Source: Ampelocalamus luodianensis (lineage: Eukaryota; Streptophyta; Magnoliopsida; Poales; Poaceae). Taken from it: 64,000 nucleotides of DNA. Positions 1 through 12,513 of this stretch are shown here, piece by piece; the stretch's first letter is position 1, and every line of letters begins with the position of its first letter. Below the pieces are notes generated by a model that saw only the letters and a program-made list of their open reading frames with translations, did no database searches and had not been told where the DNA came from. A program made the translations under genes and the position numbers. The stretch is taken from assembly GCA_036346255.1 (NCBI GenBank), contig CM070617.1, forward strand, positions 4,567,501 through 4,631,500. The letters run 5' to 3'.

Positions 1-732
1 ATCCTTATCCTTTGATCATGCATATAGTTTCTAAATTAAGTCAAGCATATCATGTTACCGAAGTTGTACAAAACAAGAAGCATGTGAGTATTTGCACTCT
101 CACTAAACAAACCTAAATTTGTCTTAAAAATGACTGCATGTATGCATCCTTTCATGCATTCATTTGATACATTCCTCTCCAAGCTGGACAATTAGAACTA
201 GAGAAGTGAGGATAAGCGAGACACCCTTAAACCTTGCTTGCCTTCTCTTTCCGCACTGAATCCTGGGGTTGATACTAGATTACCATCTAACCAGTCTTTC
301 CGTTCTATCGATCGACGCCCCTTCTTAGTCGACTGAGTGGAGCCGAGTTTTTCGTACTACCAGAAGACGATGTGAAGTGTGATGTCAAAGTACCTTCAAA
401 TCAAGAAAGGAAAGGTTAAACAAAGCAATGGAAAGGAAAATATGGCAACAATGTCAGGATACTGCGTCATGATCTTTCAGCACTATCTCTGAAGGAAATC
501 AAGACAACAGATGGTGCATTTCGTTTAGAGTTGAAAAGAACCACCTAGAAAACACTTAATAGAAGGACATTAGAAATCCTTCAACAAAGCTTCCCACTTT
601 AGAACCTAAAACTTCTGAAGAACCTCTCTGGATTCAGATTTGAGTTCGTTTTGCGGCGAAATCCGAAAAGTGACCCCGTGACCAAACCCACCTAGGTTGC
701 CACAGCCTTTCGTTCCGACTTCCGAACTACCG

Positions 733-751
733 GAATCTCGGGACGAGATTC
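733..751 (+). repeat. Pre-PPT inverted repeat of the left LARD-like element
   Basis: Arms AATCTCG and CGAGATT flank a short GGA loop, five bases before the polypurine tract. The same design sits before the polypurine tracts of Gypsy elements A and B, where it encodes a Ser-Arg-Gly-Arg-Asp-Ser-like end of pol. Here there is no pol frame, yet the arms are perfect. Confidence 0.6.
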
Positions 752-755
752 TTTG

Positions 756-768
756 TAAGGGGGGTAGG
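756..768 (+). promoter_or_regulatory. Polypurine tract (plus-strand primer site) of the left element
   Basis: The purine-rich run TAAGGGGGGTAGG lies two bases before the LTR start TGTAACATCC. Its position and composition fit the plus-strand priming site of an LTR retrotransposon in + orientation. Confidence 0.75.
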
Positions 769-770
769 TC

Positions 771-3700
771 TGTAACATCCCAAAAACTGGGATTGTTTTC
801 ACATAGGTAAAAGTGTGAACTTTCTAAATTTTTTGATGGTTTTCAATTAAAATTTATTTGTTGGGTTTTATTTGCAAGACTTTTTATTTAATTAAGAAAT
901 TTGAGGATCCAAATTTCTGGAAATCCAAATTTCATTAAGAATTTAAAATGAAGTAAAACAAGAGATGATAACTAACCATCCAAATCTAATTGATAATTGA
1001 AACAACTTGAAACAAAATATGATAATTAAATGCATAATTGGTGAATTTGTACTGTTAATAAAATAGGGGATTAATTTAAAACATGTTTTACAAACTTTCC
1101 CATATCAAATAATAAAATTTCATACAAAGAGCAGCTTAAAAGAATTATTGAGAATTATACAGAGAACATAAAATTCTGAAACAATTACACCATAATATAC
1201 ACTATCTCAGGAACCTCCCCATAAGTTTCCATAATTTTTGGAGTTTGATAACTATATTTAACTTTCCACTAAACCTCTCAGCCAATTTGGAAAATTCGGG
1301 AACCAAATTTCTCTTCCATCGATCGTCGCCCATCGGTCGCCTTTTTGGCTCCACCGACCGGGCCACCGCATCAGCCTCGGTCAAGCGCACTGCTCGGCAA
1401 CCACGCCAGATCAACTCGGTCAAGCTCGGCTCGGCGCGCGCTTTCTTCCTCCCCGCACGCACCCGAGCGCCACTCTCTCGACGCCAACGCCACGGGCTCG
1501 ATGCCACGCCGCAAGCATGCATCACCGCTGTCCAATCGCCGCCGCCAAGGCGCCGCTCAATTGCACTGCGCCGCCAAAACTCGCCAAGTCGCTGCCCATG
1601 CTCGCCTGATCTTCCGCTGCCGCACCCGAGCTTGCCGCCCTTGCCCGCGGGCTCTCCTAGCGATCGCTCCGCCCTCCCTATTTAAGCCAAGCACCGAATG
1701 CCTCACATCCCCTTCTCCATTTCTCCACCACCCATCTCCAATTTCATTCCTTCCTGAACTCCACATCGAACGGCTCCGAGTGCCGCCTCGGACCAGGCCG
1801 AGCTACTCGTCGCCGCTCGATCACGCCGTGGTCCTAGTGCGCCTCAACCGCGTCACGCCGTGACCCTTCGCTCCAATAGACGAACCCCTCAAGCAATTCG
1901 GAGTTTCATATACCGAGGAGCCGCACACACTTCTTCTTCCTTGGCTCCGGCCAAATTCGCCTCCACCGCCACTGCATCTTCTTCAGCGAGCCCCAGCTCG
2001 ATTCTTCTCTCTGTGAGCATCTTATAGCCACCCTTTACCTCCTCTTAGCACTCACTTGCTCTCTCATTTTCCCAGTGGCTCCGCCACGTTGAATCGCCAC
2101 GCCGCACTAAGTCACCGCCGCCGCTCACCTCGGCATCTCTCCGTCCTCGGCGACCACTATGGTGAGACCCACTGACCCCACTAGTGCTCATTCTCTCATC
2201 ATTTTGGTAGCTACTCCTCTCCGGTGCGCCCTCCCCTTTTCGCCTCCATGGCCGGCCGCCGCGAGTCCTTGCCGCGCCGCCACAGAGCCGCTGAAGCCGC
2301 AACCTCGTCTCCTCTAGCTTCATTACCTCCCTGTCAACCCATTTTTGTAGTCGCCTCTCCCTCGCCACCATTCCTCATCGGATTTACCACCGCCATTTCA
2401 CCAGCTCCTCTGTAGCGCTGCTCTCGTTGTTCATGTTCATGAACTGAAAATAAAGAACCACCCCTCTGTTAGTTGATTATTACCTTAAGCTATGTGTTAT
2501 GACTTGTCATTTAATCCACTCAATTGCACTAACAAAAATTGAAGCTAGGAATTGAACAGGTTACCTGTAGAACTTCAGTTTAAAGTGATTTCCCTGTTGA
2601 AGGTTTTATGAACAGAAATGTGGTAGATAGAAATCTGAAATTTCAGTTGGCTAATAAACCTTTGTGATGGTTGTTAAATCACCTAAAGTGCTTAACAAAT
2701 GAATGTTGGGACTCAGTAATAAGTCTAGTTAACAACCACATATAGTTTCTCAAATTAAACTGTATGATCAGAGAAGAGTAGGAAAAGAAATGAATGTTTA
2801 GTAGAACCCCTCTTGTTAATCAATTCACCTAATGCTAACAAGACTTCTGGCTGACCATTAGTTCACTCAAATGTATTAACAAATTTGAGTTTACTTAACT
2901 AGTCAGACTCCAATGCAGAAGGTTTCCTTTCTACAAGCATATGTACTGAGCGGCACCGGCTAAGAAATATTAGAGATGACAGTAGGGCCTTTTTAGTTAA
3001 GTTGGTTAGACTTGACAATAGACAAATGATCTGGGTTAACACAAGTAGTTAGAAATCATCTTGATTCAATTAGCCTCTGAGCTTGTATCCATCACACAAC
3101 TCAAGCTGAAAACAAATGTTGAATATGATTGCCCTAAACCAAGTGTATGGCAGGTGGGCCCACCCTCTATCTCTCAAGTTCCCTCTTAGTGTAGTTTTGT
3201 AAGTGTGGTTGCAGGGCAATAAATAGTTAGTAGTGACAGCCGATAATGAGTCGTTGGATTAGGATAGCAAAGAATTCATCAGTATAGTATATTGGTACAT
3301 ATGTATGTTAATTATAATAATTAGTGACTAATTTTAGTTGTTAGCCTAAAGACATTAAGAGATTAGTAGTTTGTAGATAATTTATTGGCAGATTATATTC
3401 TTAGACAATAACAGTTAGTAGACAAATCAATTGATTAAAATGGTAATTAAGTGAATGGTTAGGCTAGAATGGTAAGTAAGTAGCTAGAGCCCATCTGTAG
3501 CTAATAGATGTGCACACAATCACCATCAAAGTCTGCCGAAAGAGGAGAACATATAAGAGGATTGATTTTGACTGTATGATTATCGTGGAAAATAAGTGAA
3601 TTTGGAAAGAACAATCAGAAGAAATCCTAACTAATTTAAATAATCCCCGAATCAGCTAATTTGTTGTTCCTAAATTCATAATCTATCTTCTGTGTTGATA

Positions 3701-4833
3701 ATTTGTTTTTGGATACTTTTGGCATTCTGGTGTTTATTCGCTGTTTTTCGCTTTGGCAGTTTTTATCGTTAGATGACGTTGATTACGAGAGTGATCCTCT
3801 GCAGCAAGTCAAATATCTCTAGCAAGGCAAAGGCAAGCAGTTTGATCATATCCCATTACTTTTAAAAATTTAATACTTTGTTTTACTCGTACGTATGCAT
3901 GCTTTTGTGTCAATGATTAATTTTGTCGATTAGAGGTAGTTAATCCCATTGCATGGTTGCCCTGAAATTGTTCACCCCTGCCACTACTTTAGGAATATTA
4001 TTCTCACTGGTGAATTAGAGCCCGGTGAATGATTTAGGGCCTTTTATTTGTCTTTACGATATGATGCTTAGCAATACTTAGTTACCAGTAGAATTGGGCG
4101 GTTATTGACTTAGTCGATGACCTTGATCACACAAAACTTATTATTGGTTATATTTCAGCCTTTGTGCTATGTTTATTTGTGAAAAATAAAAATAAAAACA
4201 AAATGATTTGGACTTGGGCACAATGGTAAGATGGTGTGCTTTTGGGTGTGACTGGAATGGTGCCCGGGTCAATTAAGGACCGAACATCTTGTGAGAACCT
4301 GTTATCCAGGCAATTTTGCGTGCTAACCACACTAGAGGGTATGGGACCTCTCTTGACTTAGTACCTTGGCGTGTGTTGACTCCGAGTCGCAGGGGGTCGC
4401 AGGAGGGATGGTGTTGGGAGCATGGTAGTTGTCCGAAAAGCTTTACCCTGAGTGGGTAGTTGTCTTTTCGGCTTTACCATGTAAGTGTATGGATTTCTAT
4501 CCATACGAGCAGCTCGTAGTTAATACACAATATTGGAAATGTCTCGTAGGACTTAGCTGTGCCGGCATACCTTCGGAAGTGTGCTTTTGTGGCAAAAAGG
4601 CGGTCTAAAGTGTGGGTACATTGGTACACCCCTGCAGGGTTAAAACTATTCAAATAGTCTCGTCCTAGGTTATGGACACGCTTGGGTAAGCTTTTCAAGA
4701 GTTAGACTACAACCTTTTAATTAAAACTTGATGGGTTGGTATGAATGGATGTTCATACTATTGTTGTGGTGACCATTGGGATGGTCACTTCCAGGTTGTC
4801 TTTATTATTGTTATTATTATTGTATAGTAGTTA
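771..4833 (+). mobile_element. LTR copy a (family 1), 3' LTR of the left element, truncated
   Basis: It starts TGTAACATCC directly after a polypurine tract. It aligns in order with the 4.48 kb LTR at 58211-62693: for example, the segment with GATCCTCTGCAGCAAGTCAA near 3795 matches 61070, and 4140-4790 matches 61430-62050. Compared with that copy about 0.6 kb of the 3' end is missing, where a second LTR family begins at 4834. Bases 1300-1870 are a GC-rich leader-like zone whose overlapping open frames show no domain, and 2420-3760 is AT-rich and featureless. I regard all open frames here as chance. Confidence 0.8.
1679..1686 (+). promoter_or_regulatory. TATA-like box inside LTR copy a
   Basis: TATTTAAG stands in a GC-rich zone just before a pyrimidine-rich leader. 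The solo LTR copy c has TACTTAAG at the equivalent place (9089-9096). The shared position suggests the LTR core promoter; no transcript evidence is available. Confidence 0.4.
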
Positions 4834-7661
4834 TGTAACACCCCGATTCCCAGAATCAGGATGTTAATATTTAACTTGGCGATATATGTCACAGCCCCAG
4901 CAATTAAAATGGATTAATATGTATTTCATTAGCATGCATTATTAAATTCAAACCATTTCATAATTTATTGCACTTGGAAAATCTGTTAAAAACATGAACC
5001 TACCCTTCAAATTTAAATTTCAATTCAAATCAGTGATAAAAAGTTGTGATCATCATCTGGAACCAATTTATTCGAATACTAAATTAATTATCATGAATTA
5101 ATATAATTTTTCCAAAATTTTTGGGACTAGTTTGAACCTCATTAAAATTCAAGCAACATTTATAGACATACAACATGTTTGAATTTAAGTATCACAAACT
5201 ATATTACGAACAGTAGGGTTTTATAATTTTTATGAGAACTATGTCATCCAGAACCCCAAAAATTATTTCATAATTTTTAGAAATTTATTTCTATTTATAA
5301 AGCCTCATCAAACTAGAATCAAATAAATTAGAATCATCAAACTGCATCGTTCCTATGGCTCGGACAGTCGCACTCGGTCCGACCGCACTTGACTCGATCG
5401 CGTCACTTAAATGCACCGCACATGCAGCCCTTGGATCCGAGATCGACGGTCCGATTCCGCCATCATTAGACGTTCAAAACAACACGTGAAATCTCACCCT
5501 TCCAATCCCGATCTAACGGTCCTCATTCGCCACGTGAGCGCTAGCTTACCCCGCACCTTAAGTCGCGCCATCACGGGCCCGCTTGTCGCCTTCGCTTCAA
5601 CCTCCCACGACGCCTCGCAGACACTCCTCGCCACGCGGTCGCCTCGCCCGATCCTCGCCACTTCACCGCGCCTGGGCTGTCCCGCGCTTTCTTCTCGCAC
5701 ACCGCACTCCACCCCAACGCCCTCTCGCTTTATCACCCCTCGAAGCCCTCCTTTTTCCCTCACTTCTCCTCGGTTGACAGAGGAGAGGAGGCTTTCTCGG
5801 CTTCTACTTGGGTAAGCTTCCACCGGTGGTGCTCCTCCGCTCCATGTTCATTGGCATTTCCATTTTTGCTCAAGCGAACTCTTATTTTTGCTTGTAGCCT
5901 CCGCCCCATCGTCGTGCTCAGCTCGGTACAGAGCATGCCCGAGGACACCTCGTGTCTTCTTCGCCTCCGAAGGTATGACCCACATTCCATCGCGTCACTT
6001 TGTATGCCTTAGTTTCATCGGTCGAACCCTCAATCGATTTGGTCCTTGCACGACGAGATTTTGTTGATTTGAAGATTGAACCATTTTCGGCCGGGAAACA
6101 ACCTTTCCTCTCCACTTCGTTTTGGTAAGCCATTCTTCAATTCTTTGCTCATGAAGCATTCTCATATGGTCCTTGAGCTACCTTAACCATTCTCTGCCCT
6201 TAAGGTTTCTCCAATCATCTTCTCCACGTGAAGTCGTGTTGTGCCGCTACTTCTTCTCCCGCCACGACATCGCCCAAACTATCCCCAAGCTTCTCCAGTG
6301 CCCTCCTAGCTCTGTAGCTTCCTCATGCCCCTAGGAGCATAAGCATGTGTACTTTTGCTCGTAACGCGCTCAAATCGGCGTAGCTCCTTTGCGATATTTA
6401 GTACCGCCGCCGCGTCGGCCAGCCGCTCGGGGCTCGGTCGTCGGGACTACTCCCATTGGGAGCGCCTTGCTATTCTCCATCCGCCCATGCTCTTGGTTCA
6501 CGCCGCAGCGGGATCGCCGGCAAGCCGGCGGTGAAGCGCGCGATGAAATCCGCTGTCGTCGCCGACCGCCACCGTAGCATGTCATTAGCCGTTAAACTCC
6601 AATCATTAGCATTTAAGTGTTGTCTTAGCGGCGATGAGTCTATTACATGCGGCCCCACCCACGAAAAACAACACGCTTGGTAACGTTGGAGCCACCGACG
6701 CGTGTGGGCCCAAAAATTTAAACACGTCGATGTGTATCGCGCCGCTCCTTACACTTGATCGTTGTGGACCGTCCGATGCGATATCGACGGTCCGATTGGT
6801 GGCTCTTCGAATTTCGATTACGCTACGATCATGGGCCGTCGATGCGAAAGGAACGGCTGGATTTGTGAGACATTCGGACCGCCCTATTGCATCTCGACAT
6901 GGACCGTTGGATCTTGATCCAACGACTCGCAACCATCGCTTCTAGCACGCACACGCGCGCGCTTTGCAAAGGCGGCGAGCGGGCCTGGCTGTCCAGTTGA
7001 TCGCGCTAGCGCTGCACTCGTGAGAAGAGTAAAAATCAATTTAGTAAATTCGAAATCAGTTTATTTATACATCGAAATTAGTATTAACTTTAGAAATGCA
7101 TAACTATTTCATCTTAACTCCAAATCACATGAAACCACTTCTGGAAATTTACATTCTTAATGGACTTCCTATCAAAATTAGTTTCATACATGTCTCTGTA
7201 GCAGAGGGCTTTAATTGGAAATTTATTCATTAGAATCATTATATTTACAATAGGAAAATGGATCAAATCTTTAAAAATGCATAAGTAAATATTGAAACTC
7301 CAAAACAAAGTGAGACCACTTTTGATAATTTTCATTTTCAGTGAACTTAATTATTAAAATAGTCTCCACATTACCTCTATCACAGAAACTATTTTGGGAG
7401 AATAAACTCCTTAACTCCATTATTTGTATGCTATAAAAGGCTGATAACTTTGAAAATCGATAACAAAATCATAAAAACTCCAAATGGGACAAACTCAACT
7501 AGTCTGAACTTGTATTAATATTACCTATTTACCTATGTAATCCTTTACCCCGCCACTATTCTACAAAATTTCACTTCATAATTAAATTACATAATGACGG
7601 CTTATTGAAATCTGAAATTCAGACCATTATAACTTTCACATGCTAAATCAAAATGAAATAA
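4834..7661 (+). mobile_element. Family 2 LTR, 5' portion (first copy of an internal tandem duplication)
   Basis: It starts TGTAACACCC and contains the near palindrome CCCGATTC...GAATCAGG at its 5' end. Its first ~80 bp match the inverted copy ending at 19776. From about 5640 onward the order of blocks (cgaagccctcc, the attttcggccg region, the AT-rich block at 7024-7661) recurs at 7662-8122 plus 12514-13975. At 7661 the sequence jumps from an AT-rich block back to the GC-rich block, so this is a duplication inside an LTR or two LTRs fused by recombination. Open frames inside are GC-driven and carry no domain. Confidence 0.65.
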
Positions 7662-8122
7662 GCTGCAAGCCACGCGGCCGCGACGCTCTGCTCCAGCCCG
7701 TTGGAGCTCCGTCACCTTCGTTAGCCACCGCCGCATGCAACCACTCCTGGAGCTTCTCCGCCTCACGCCGCCTCCAATGCCGTCAACGCATGAGCATATT
7801 ACCCCTCGAAGCCCTCCTTTTCCCTCACTCTTCCTCTCGGTGGTGAGGAAGGGAAGCTCTCCGTGCTCCTCGCGGTGTAAGCTTCCTCCGCTGATTCCTC
7901 GCTGCCTCTATGGTCGATGCCATCTCCATTTTTGCTTAGCTGAACTCCTTGGGTTGCTTGTAGCTCCCAGTCCGCCTCGGTGCCATTGGAAGCTCTAGAG
8001 CGCGCCCGCGGCTAACCCGTGTTGTCATCTTCATCTCCGGTGAGCTTTTCTTCTTTTCTTGCGCGTCACAATGAGCCCTAGGGTCTAATTGAGTTTTCCC
8101 CTCAATTAATTGCTTGGTTGCT
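7662..8122 (+). mobile_element. Family 2 LTR, second copy, part before the nested solo LTR
   Basis: This resembles 5640-6080 of the first copy. It runs up to the TTGCT target site, then resumes at 12509 on the far side of a nested solo LTR. The continuation is proved by the matching TTGCT duplication and by sequence after 12514 that matches 6075 onward of the first copy. Confidence 0.65.
8118..8122 (+). repeat. Left target-site duplication TTGCT of solo LTR c
   Basis: TTGCT directly precedes TGTAACATCC and is repeated directly after CCTCACA at 12509-12513. Confidence 0.85.
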
Positions 8123-9088
8123 TGTAACATCCCCATTTTGGCTTGTGTTTCAAATGTAATAAAATGAGGGTAAATTAAAACTTTTCCTTCAATCCTTTTA
8201 CTTTTGAAACTTTTCTGAAATTCTAGAAAAGGAATTTTGGAAAATTCAAAATCAAAATCCTCATTTATCAAGTCAACAACTTCCTTGGTCAAAATCTAAT
8301 GTCAAACCCTGGGAAATAATTTTCCTTGGTTCTAGGGTTGCTTGGTAACACCTCTGAATTATTTCATAATTTTTGGCAATTATTTGAAATATTTTAGAGG
8401 CAAGTCAAACCTTGGTCAAACCTCTGTTTTAACCTTCTGAAAATTTTTGGGAAAATTCCAGTGCACAAAAATCTCTGGAAATTTTATGGAAGGTTAACCC
8501 TTAGGTCAGGAAGCTCCAGTTAAAATTTCATAAATTTTGGAGTTGATTTGATGCCTCAATTAAATCCCCAAAAGTTTCAGCTCAAAAATCAAATTCTAAT
8601 AGGTTTGCACTGTTCCTCGGGCGTGGGTCAGACTCGGGCTCGAGCCAACCGACTCGGTCGAGTCAACTAACTGTACCGGCGCTGATCGATCGGGCGAAGC
8701 GCTCGACCGTTGATCTCAATCGGACGGCTCGCGTTCGTGTATGCATTCGGACAACTCCGCGTTCTTTGGTTCTCGACCGCTGATTTACCATCGGACGGTG
8801 GGCGTTAGTGCGCGGTCGTTTCAACGCGATCGCGTGATAGCCGTTGGATGCGAATCGGACGGCCGCTATCATCGCCTTCCTTCGCGCGCGCATGCGCAGC
8901 CAGAGCTCGCCGCCAGCCGCCATGGCGGGGTGGTTGGAGCGCGCTACTGGGTCACTTCGCAACGGTCTCGCAGGTGCATTCAATGCGCGCTGCACCGCCT
9001 CGCAAGTCCATGGCTCAATCGCCCCATCGCCGTCACGACCGCGAGAGGCGCCGCATCCGAGGCGCCAACGGTGCCCCTTGCCCCTCGC

Positions 9089-9096
9089 TACTTAAG
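9089..9096 (+). promoter_or_regulatory. TATA-like box inside solo LTR c
   Basis: TACTTAAG lies at the place equivalent to TATTTAAG in LTR copy a, followed by a pyrimidine-rich leader. Assignment rests on position only. Confidence 0.35.
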
Positions 9097-12000
9097 CCCC
9101 TTGCTCCTCCTTGACCTCCCTTTCACCTTTGCGCAACTCGAGCTAGTACTCTGTGTGTGTTTGAGCTCTAAAACCCGAAACCGCTTGCCGCCATTGCCGA
9201 GCTTCAAGCTCACGGTGAAGGCGTTATCACAGATGGTTCCTGGCTCCTCCTTGCTCTCGTTGCATCCTCTTACCTCGTGGTGCTTAACCTCACTCTATTT
9301 TGGTTTCCTCTTCAGAGGCAATGAGATTGAGTTTTGGAGCTCGCGTCGCAAGACTTCTTTCTTCTCCTGGCGGTGAAGACCTCCATTTCCCAATCCCGCC
9401 TCCTGGAGCTTCTCGTGGTATTGCGGCTCATGGTACCACCCGTGTTGCTAGCTTGGCCTGTGTTGACCCTCCACGGTGAAGCTCTTCGCATCGCTGGCCG
9501 ACTTCGCCGCCGGCTGCTCGATCATCCTCCGCCCACCTCAACCCCGCCATCGTCTTCTGAACCCCGTGAGCTTCAGCTCTTCCCCGCTTAGTTTTTGCCG
9601 CACTCAGCCATGGTTTCTGTTTGGTCGCGCGCCGCCGCCGCCGCCCTCCGGCCGTCGGCTACCATATGGGCTCCGCTGGTCGCGTTAAGTCCATAGGACC
9701 CGCCATAGCTTTTGCACCCATCCATTTGCGCGTAGCTTAGCCATATCGTCGTTTCGTTTTACGTGTGCACTCCTCCGCCTCGCCGCCGCTGCCACGTCAG
9801 TCACCATTGGCCTCGCCGCGGTGCCATCAAAGCGCAATAGTACTAGGATCCCATTTGCCCTTGGCCGCGCCGCCATGGCGATTCTCGCCGGCGACGAGCC
9901 GAGCAAGCTCGCAGCCGAAACTCCTCTGTTGTCGGGCGAGCTCCGTGCCTGGGGCGACGTGGCTCACATCGGTCGCTCGATCCGAGATCTACGGCCCTCA
10001 GCTCTCCACGCCGCCGCCTCTTCTGCGCGCTCAGCGCCTGTGTCGCTCGGGTTCAACCAGGGACGTCCGATCTGAGATCAACGGCCTGTTCGCCCACGCC
10101 TCGGGTGTTAGTGAAGTCCCGAAAGTGCTAAGTCCAGAAATCAGTATCACATTAGGGTCGTGTCATTTTCATATCTTTGTCATCTTAGCTCAGCTATAGA
10201 TGATTCCAATTTTGTTAGCTTCCTTATAACTTGAACTTAAATATAAAAATAATTGTAGACCATAATCAAACCTGGAAAACCAATTTCAAAAATAGTAAAC
10301 AAGTGAACATAATACTGTTTTTCAGAACTTTTAGCAAACTTGTAAAATGCATAACTTTTAATATATAGATGATTTTTGTATGAATCCAATTGGATTAGTT
10401 TCCACTGAAAGTGTAATTGCTAGGAAAATTAGTTTCACAAATTTTACTGTTTTTAGAAATCATAAAGATCATATTTTAGTTTAATACCCTAAACAATTTA
10501 GACAAATCATAACTTTTTCAGTATAACTCCAAATGACCTGAAATTTTATATGGGTTATCACTATACCAGTAGGTAGCTACCATAAAAATTTCAGCTTCAA
10601 AATCTTTCTAGAAAATGTTTTTGCTACAGTGCTATTTAAATGTAGCATTTTGGCCGAAAATAGTTTTTTAGAGAATATCTTTTGCACCACAAATCCAAAT
10701 TAGGTTTTTCCAGTTTCTATGTCTAGGTATATCCATATTCTACCTTGTGTATAAATTTCATCGCATTTGAATAATTTTTGTTTGCTCGTTTGTTTAAGTG
10801 TTGCTCGTCTTATTGGTTGTTCTCGCTTCTTTTTGCTTTTCGCTTAGGCTTCGACATTTGCGGTAACCCCGAGAACGACCCTCCGCAACAAATCGAGCAA
10901 CAGCAAGCAGGCAAGCAGTTTGATCATTTCCCATTGATCCTATTACTTTTAAAGTCTAATATTTTGTTTAACTTCTATGTATGCATTGCTATCTTGTTGT
11001 TAAATTGATTAGTTAGACCTCTAGTTGCATAATCTGTAGGTAAATGGTTATCCTCTACTACCTGAGCCTAGGTTATTTGCTGTGGTTAGAGTTCGATGGA
11101 TGAACTCTTATCACTTAGTAGATTACGAATGAATATTGCTTAGCCATGCCTAGTCATCGGTAGTATTGGGCGATCATCGACTTAGTCGATGATCTTGATC
11201 ACACAAATACTTATACTACTCCATTATGTCCAACCCTTGTGTTTTATTGATTTACAAATCAAAAACTGAAAACAAAACTATATCTTGACTTGGGCACAAT
11301 GGTATGTTGATGTGATCCATTGGGTGTGTTGAATGGTGCCTAAGTCCCCAAGGACCGAGTTACTTGTGTCACTAAGCCAAGCGCTTATTGCGTACTAACC
11401 ACACGAGGGGATATGGAACCTCTCTTGACTAAGTACTTTGGGAGGTGTTAATTGAGTGGTTGGTGGGTGTGTTCTTGTGTGTGGTGTTTGGAGGGGAGCA
11501 TTAGCGCACCTAGGGCTGCCTAATGTGTCTTTCTCCGTGGGTTGCGGCTCTTAATTAGCATCGCCCATTGAAAGCGTCTTGTTAGACTTAGCCATGCCCG
11601 CATACCAAAGGAAGTGTGCTAACCGTGGTGGTGGAAAGGCGGTCTATCGTGTGGGTACATTGGTACACCCCGCAGGTTAAAACTATTCGAATAGCCTCGT
11701 CCTAGGTTATGGACATGCTTGGTAAGGTCGTGCAAGAACTAGACTACAACCTTTTAAAAACTTAAACTTGACATGGGTGGTATGAAGGGGGACTTCATGC
11801 TATTGTTGTGGTGACTATGGGTTAGTCACTTCTAGGTTGGTGTTGTTCTTTATCTATTGTTATAATTGTCTCTCTTTTATTTGAACAATAAAAGCTAATT
11901 GCAAACTTGCTTTGAATCTATTACCTTATTGCAATTGAAAACTTGCTTTATGCTGAAAATGAGTCCAAAGCCTCATCCACTTAAATAAAGCTTGCATGTA

Positions 12001-12392
12001 GTTAATTATAGTTCTGTTATCTCACACGTCAGTCTTGCGAGTACAAAAACAAGTTTTGTACTCATCTGCTTTGCTTAATATTAATTGTTGCAGAGGAAGA
12101 AGGTGAGCCCCAAGGGCCTCACTTTTGTGAGTTGTGTTGCGCGCTGTCGGGACGATTAGCTTGGCGGTCCGGTTGGTTGCCTTGTGGGTAAAGGCACGCC
12201 GATTGGCTTTTGTTTATCGCCATCTTATGGCCATTTTGCTTCCGCTGTGTATTTACTTATTTGTATGACTTTTGGCCGATCGGCCTCCCTTTTGTAATAA
12301 CTCTCTTTATATTATCTATGTCTTTCAGTTGTTGCTTTTGCTTCGGCTCTATGTGTATGAATGGAATCGATGCATGATTTTGTAACGGGGTG

Positions 12393-12494
12393 TGTATACT
12401 GCATTTCTAGGAAGTATACATATCTCGAGGCTTGGTTTATTTGATTTGTACTGTTAGGACCAAGTGGATGGTTAAACAGTACAAGCCGAATAAA
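12393..12494 (+). promoter_or_regulatory. Two hairpins and AATAAA at the 3' end of LTR c
   Basis: Stem 1 is TGTATACT/AGTATACA (12393-12400, 12413-12420). Stem 2 is TACTGTT/AACAGTA (12449-12455, 12475-12481). AATAAA at 12489-12494 lies 14 bases before the LTR end. The 58211-62693 copy keeps both hairpins with compensating base changes in stem 2. A role in RNA 3' end formation or RNA structure is inferred. Confidence 0.55.
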
Positions 12495-12508
12495 CCGGGG
12501 TCCTCACA

Positions 12509-12513
12509 TTGCT
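12509..12513 (+). repeat. Right target-site duplication TTGCT of solo LTR c
   Basis: TTGCT follows the LTR terminus directly and matches 8118-8122. Confidence 0.85.

Larger units (their letters stand above)
1..770 (+). mobile_element. 3' end of the internal region of a non-coding large-LTR Gypsy-type element
   Basis: No protein domain is readable here. Bases 1-~225 match 63717-64000 at the other edge of the window, with small indels, so both are the same internal segment of one element family. The stretch ends in an inverted repeat (733-751) and a polypurine tract, and the LTR starts directly after. From homologous point to polypurine tract only about 550 bp remain, which leaves no room for pol. 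I infer a LARD-like non-autonomous element; the rest lies left of the window. Confidence 0.72.
8123..12508 (+). mobile_element. Solo LTR copy c (family 1), 4386 bp
   Basis: It begins TGTAACATCC and ends GGGTCCTCACA, the same termini as the family 1 LTR at 58211-62693, and is flanked by the 5 bp duplication TTGCT. No primer site, internal region or second LTR is present, so it is a solo LTR left by LTR-LTR recombination. GC-rich leader zone 8600-10080; AT-rich zone 10200-10800. Near the 3' end are two hairpins (12393-12420 and 12449-12481) and AATAAA at 12489-12494. Open frames inside lack recognisable domains. Confidence 0.88.

Noticed and set aside
5411..5823. Opposed open frames of over 100 codons
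   Set aside because: GC-rich LTR leader; the duplicate at 7662-8122 does not keep either frame.
8741..9376. 211-codon open frame in solo LTR c
   Set aside because: It lies inside a defined solo LTR, shows no domain, and is not kept in copies a and b.
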